Below, one piece after another: positions 59,419 through 64,000 of a stretch of 64,000 nucleotides of DNA; the first letter of the stretch is position 1; each line of letters opens with the position of its first letter. The notes beneath the pieces are model-generated. The model made no database searches and was not told the DNA's origin. It saw only the letters and a program-made list of their open reading frames with translations. Source of the DNA: Cinnamomum chago. Lineage: Eukaryota; Streptophyta; Magnoliopsida; Laurales; Lauraceae. A program made the translations under genes and the position numbers. The stretch is taken from NCBI GenBank assembly GCA_038049695.1, contig CP142452.1:109508001-109572000 (forward strand), in the 5' to 3' direction.

Positions 59419-60620
59419 TCATACAGTTGGTAAACAGTCAGTGTGACTAATCGATACCGCCTCCTCTTCCTTCTCCAGAAGAAACTCCAGAGATTCACCA
59501 AAATACTTCTCAGCTTCTTGCCTGACAATTGCCGAAAGATCCATCTCTCCTTTTGATTCAAAACCATTTATCAGGATTCTAAAAGTTGATTCATCAGGTT
59601 CACATCCCACCTCCTTCATCAATTGAAAACACTCCATGACAACTTCATAGATTCCAAACTCCATCAAAGTTGTCAACAGCGCATTGAACCCCTCAGCTTC
59701 AGCTTCAGCATCAGCATCAGCATTCAATATCTCTGCCCTCAGATATGAAAAGAGCAGGTGAACCTTTTCAAACAAGCCATTGCTTGCCACCACAGCAACC
59801 ATATCTGCATAGACCGACACCCGAGGCTTATACCAGTACTCCTTTCTTATTTCCTCAAAGACCTAAATTTAAAACAAAACACACAAAATGATAGTTGAGT
59901 GGTTTGTGCTTGAATTTGAATCACAATTACAAACAAATCCGCCACCAGTTTCTAAGAGATCTCCAGAATCAAACTGCAAGAACGAACTAAAAAGAAAAAA
60001 GAAAAAGGATCGTACAGTGCTTTGTGTTTGAGTTTCTCACAATCTCACATGATCAATAGTTCAGTGCTTTGTGTTTGAAATTGAATCGAATTTAGGAACA
60101 AATCCACCGCGAACAAACAGTAAGAAGTAAGTTAAAACAGATCGAATAGAAATCCTCCAAGATCTTGATTTCTTTCATGATCAAAAGCACGAGTTCAGTA
60201 ATAGATGTATGATTGGGAAGAAGAACCTAATCTAACCTGGAGAGACAAGAGGGCTTCGTTCTGCCTTTGGAGTTCGCGAAGAAGAGCGATGAGATCGAAC
60301 TTGATCAGGCGACGGACCTTGGAATCGAAGAGGCGATGGAGGAGATGAGGATCGTTCTTGGCTCGCTTGAGAGCCTGGACGGCTTGGATGGTTTCGGTGC
60401 TGATCCTACCTCTCTGCAAGGGTCTCCGTTCCTTCCTCCTATTCGACATAGTGATTATAATCCCCTCCTCTTTCTTCCTCCTCATCGTCAATGTCTTCTT
60501 CTTCTGCTTCTGCTGCTGCAGCAGAAGACACGGAGAGAATCCACTTCCGATGGAATGGAAATCTAGGGTTTGAGTTTTGGATAGGGAAAGAGAGGAAAGG
60601 CTAATTTGAATCGAATGCAT
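59419..60620 (-). CDS. THA8-like short PPR protein, organellar
   Basis: Two exons in reverse, 60620-60237 and 59862-59419, join at CAG|GTC in phase 0 to give 275 residues. After a basic, Ser-rich leader (1-about 60), the sequence reads RGRISTETIQAVQALKRAK, LFDSKVRRLIKFDLIALLRELQRQNE, VFEEIRKEYWYKPRVSVYADM, then PPR-like helical pairs (FNALLTTLMEFGIYEVVMEC, GCEPDESTFRILINGF). This order is that of THA8/THA8-like proteins, short PPR proteins that bind organelle introns and aid splicing. An acidic insert (DADAEAEAE) sits between repeats, and the end (SHTDCLPTV) extends past the family core. An upstream in-frame ATG at 60674 exists, but the TATA-like motif at 60688-60695 would start transcription after it, so I chose 60620. 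Organelle (plastid or mitochondrion) is undetermined. Confidence 0.85.
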
Positions 60621-63600
60621 TGCGAATTTGTGATCGTAATTGTAACTGTAATTGCTTCTGTTTCCGACTTTCAAATTTCCTCCTTTTTTTTTTATATGGG
60701 CTACATGGACGGTGGCTGATAATGAGCAGATGATATTTGCGCTGGCAAACCAGATGGAAAGAAGACTTCCAATTCCAGCAGCAGAAATTGTAATGGTAAG
60801 AATAAAGGGCTAAGATAATCGTGTGAGGCTGAATTTTTTTTTTTTTATCCACTTTGCCCGTGAAGAGACCTACCTTGCCTTTGATTTGGTAAATTTGTAT
60901 CTAAGCAAGTCCCACGAGCTACAATGCATATAATAAGGCTACATGCAGTCGGAACCAGGGCTTTGGCTTTGAAATGATTGATTAAAACACAATTGCACCG
61001 TCCAATGGAGTGAAGGGAATCTGGTTCAGAGTGGGATAGTGGGACGGGATTTCTGGAGTGAGTCTACTACTTAGAACGATTTTCATATTTTTCATTGACT
61101 AAAACTAAATGACGAAATCTCATTATACTATATTTTAAAACCCATTTTTACAGTAATTAATTACTGGTTTTGATAGGGAATTATATCACTTCTCTTTTAA
61201 CACCACCCAAAATGCCCAACCACTTGACTCTTCTCGATGATTTCATTTTCATTCCAAATTTACTCTTTTTGTTCTTATCCTTCATTTCCACTTTGCTTCT
61301 CTAATTCTATTTCTACGCCACAAACGCTTGTTTTTTCTTTCTTTTTTTTTTTGGTTTTTTAAGTACTGTCATAGTCTTTTTGTTTTGTTGTTCTTTGTGA
61401 GTAAGTGTTAGGGGATGATTCTATGTGATCGGAATTTCTTTTTAATTAGTTTTTATACACTATCCGTCTTTAGCTTGGGTAATTGTGCCAGTATGCATTA
61501 ATGTGAGAAGATTTAAATTAACAAATCCGCACTATTTAGTATTAACTCAACTGGTTTTTTTTTTATCACAATTTAAAACTCCATAGATAATACTAGAAGT
61601 AGTCAAATATGACATATGCAGCAAGGCTGTCAAAATATAACATATGTTGAGGACTGAGCTTCATTTGAGGAAAAATATTGAAAAGTATTTATTCTGCCTT
61701 TAAATGACTTTTGGTGGCTTCGGTAGAAACAAACGTTTAATTAGAAAAACTTAATAACATGTGATCAAAAACCACTACCATACCCATCCTAATAGGAGCT
61801 TAGTCGGGGATGGTCATCTGTTTCACCCCGACGTTGTTGTAACCTCTGCCGTTAATAGTCGAATTGAAAAGATTTCCAACTGCCAACAATCCAATTGAAA
61901 AATGAATATTTGCAAATTCATTAAATATTGAGTATGGGTACTTTGATGATCGAGTTTAATATGGGCCTGGTTACACCAAAACCTTAACAAACTCGCATTG
62001 GCTGCACCTTGTACCCAATACAGCTTAATGCTAGAAGTTTTCATAGTGATACCCTGGGTTTTCAGAAAGATAAAAAAAAAAAAAAAAAACCGTCAATTTG
62101 GAAAAGGTTGTTGGCTGATTGCCCATGTAAATGTCACCTTTTGCTGACTCATACATTTTTAAATAGTATTGAATTGAATTAGCTTACTACCTATAGCGGT
62201 AGAACTGTGGTTCAGGTCTAAGTCAAACTGAAAATTGGAGTGACAAGTACAGCCTAAATCCAAACTCATATTGGGTTCTCAATTTTACCCTAGAGGCCTA
62301 GACCCAAACATATTGAATCAGCCAAGGATATGAAATAGGCCCGACCCGGATAGAAAGGAAGAAGTTGGACTTGGACCAAGTCTATGTTGACTGTGATTAA
62401 AGTAAATGGGCCAGCCTTCAGCAGAGTCTGCCCGAGGCCAGGGAGCATTACTAGATGGCCTATCTAGGCCTGCCATGTTTACCCTAAACAAAGTCTTCTT
62501 ATATTTATTACTAAACTGCAGTCTTGCACCAGCCTATAAAAGGGATAGGCTTTGATTAGTCCCATCCCGTTTTGAATGGAAACACTCTCCCGATGTAATG
62601 TTGCAAAGTATAAGTATTGTTCTGTCTGCCATTCAAAGAAATATCCATTGTTGTGTCTGGAGAGATTCTTGACATAAATCACATAACATGCCCACACAGA
62701 ACCACCCCATTAACATATAACTGGTTCAATAAAGATCGCCTGGATTGGTTGGTATTACTGCTGAAGTTTACAGAAACGCCGTTTTGAGATGGATCATCAT
62801 CATTTCATTGTTCTTCCAAGAGACACTAACCGCAGTAAGTTAGAAGCCCTTGGCAAGATTAAATCCGCCCACAAGTCCAATAAAATTAGAAAGGCCATGC
62901 GTCATCTCCAAATTCTGCATCTGATAGCATAGCTGTTCATCTCACAGATTCATGATTTCCAGATCCTCCTAAACAATGGTGTCATTAAAAGTTCCAAATT
63001 CTAGTGATCAGCCCGGATGTGGCTTTATGAATTCAATAACAATGACGAATTCCAGGCCAATTAGAGAAAGACAATGCATGACGAACAACAAAGACCCCAG
63101 GTAGAGCTTACCTGATTCTGAGTAAAGAAGCAGGCCCAAGGCCACAGTATATGCATACGAGAAAATTGCAACCTGATTCTGATGCAAAACTTAAATGCTC
63201 CATTAGTTTACCAGGTATTGATAATGTAATCCTGATTGTTCATCAATGATCTAGAGATGTTCATTATTAATATCGCCAATGTGTTTTTAGCACCTCTTGT
63301 TTCGTAAGTACCATGCAATGCACGAGAGGAGGCATGGAATTAGGAAAGTTGATCCATGTATCCAGTTTGTAGGGGGGCTTTAAATTTTCTTGAAGCATAA
63401 TATGCTATCTTCTCTTCAAAACTTGGGATCTCAGAGTTCGTATCTCTTGCCTATAAGTTCGGTTGGATTAACATAGTGCAGATCGTTTGTAATTAAATTC
63501 AACAGCAAATAATGGAAACATCAAACACAACAAATAATTCACCGTGAGGTGTAGCATGGGGATTTTGCATTGATCATGGCATGAAAATAGAGGGGTATAG

Positions 63601-64000
63601 AAGGGACTCTGTCTTGGAGAGTTTCTTCTTGTCCAAAAATCTAAACAGAATTGATGAATTGTCCGTCAAAACTGAATTGCAACGGCAGAAAAATTGCCCA
63701 TGTCAATGAAGACTAACAAAGCAGAATTGGCATGAGAATCTAGCAATATTAAGCGTCCTGCCCAAACAATGCCACAGTGATGCCCCACCATTATTACTTC
63801 ATTTAACACTATAAGCAGATGGCCATCATGGACATTGCAGTACCTAACAAAGTACGATGGTGATGCAGTGCAGAAAGGCTTTGATTTCATGGCAAGGTGG
63901 GACCGACGTAGGGTCAAATGAAGCATATGTTGGGTTTTAAGGGGGACTTTTTATAGTGTCCGTTTTTTGGAGAAATCATATGGGTTTTTGAGTGGCAAGG
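60621..64000. other. Intergenic region to the window end
   Basis: The upstream flank of the THA8-like gene, then about 3.2 kb with no supportable gene. I see no definite transposon either. A 47-codon frame at 62789-62932 begins MDHHHFIVLPRDTNRSKL but has no recognisable relation. Confidence 0.5.
60688..60695 (-). promoter_or_regulatory. TATA-like box of the THA8-like gene
   Basis: On the minus strand, CCATATAAAAAAA lies about 70 bp before the chosen ATG at 60620. The expected start of transcription near 60660 falls between the two possible start codons and so supports the downstream one. Confidence 0.4.

Noticed and set aside
62789-62932. 47-codon frame MDHHHFIVLPRDTN...
   Set aside because: Short, single frame with no relatives I recognise and no promoter evidence.
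1-64000. LTR retrotransposons or virus-derived copies
   Set aside because: I found no paired LTRs, no gag/pol-type readable stretches and no capsid or envelope-like sequence; the retroelement remains seen are LINEs and SINEs.

Overview
This window looks like nuclear DNA of a flowering plant. The evidence is long AT-rich introns and intergenic stretches, canonical GT-AG introns, plant-only gene families (a DYW-type PPR editing factor, an alpha-expansin, a pectin methylesterase, a THA8-like short PPR protein), and a dense scatter of small plant-type transposons (MULE and hAT MITEs, Tourist-like MITEs, tRNA-derived SINEs, L1-type LINE remnants). The style of the intergenic DNA suggests a woody, possibly magnoliid-like angiosperm, but that is an impression and not a demonstrated placement.

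Eight protein genes can be supported. In order they are: an intronless REME1-like DYW PPR protein (1104-3044, +); a four-exon aminoacylase-1/M20 peptidase with a signal peptide and a C-terminal KDEL (4673-11382, -); a two-exon conserved protein I do not recognise, split by an 8 kb intron (19791-28406, +); a three-exon HMA-fold protein without the metal-binding CxxC (31367-32392, +); a five-exon pectinesterase without a pro-domain (34722-38952, -); a five-exon membrane-anchored 3-beta-HSD-like SDR (47255-53880, +); a three-exon alpha-expansin (56586-58277, +); and a two-exon THA8-like PPR protein (59419-60620, -). I rebuilt each spliced model by hand. In every one the exon phases add up to an open frame that closes on the given stop.

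The genes do not form an operon or pathway cluster. The pectinesterase and expansin both act on the cell wall, and the two PPR proteins both act on organelle RNA, but they are scattered among unrelated neighbours. The aminoacylase and expansin resemble Arabidopsis At4g38220 and At4g38210, which I recall as neighbours, so the window may keep diluted ancestral synteny.

The space between exons is mostly decayed mobile DNA. Target-site duplications are visible for a MULE MITE at 446-638 (9 bp), a MULE-like element at 7148-7721 (9 bp), hAT elements at 16717-17591, 25064-25689 and 42424-42833 (8 bp), a Tourist-like MITE at 29615-29915 (TAA), and a SINE at 34131-34322 (14 bp). One hAT copy sits inside a LINE remnant. 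Four SINE copies suggest a family in which different tRNA-like heads share one tail. Three separate 79-92 bp tandem duplications lie in introns. I found no rRNA, tRNA, CRISPR array, or supportable LTR or virus-derived element.
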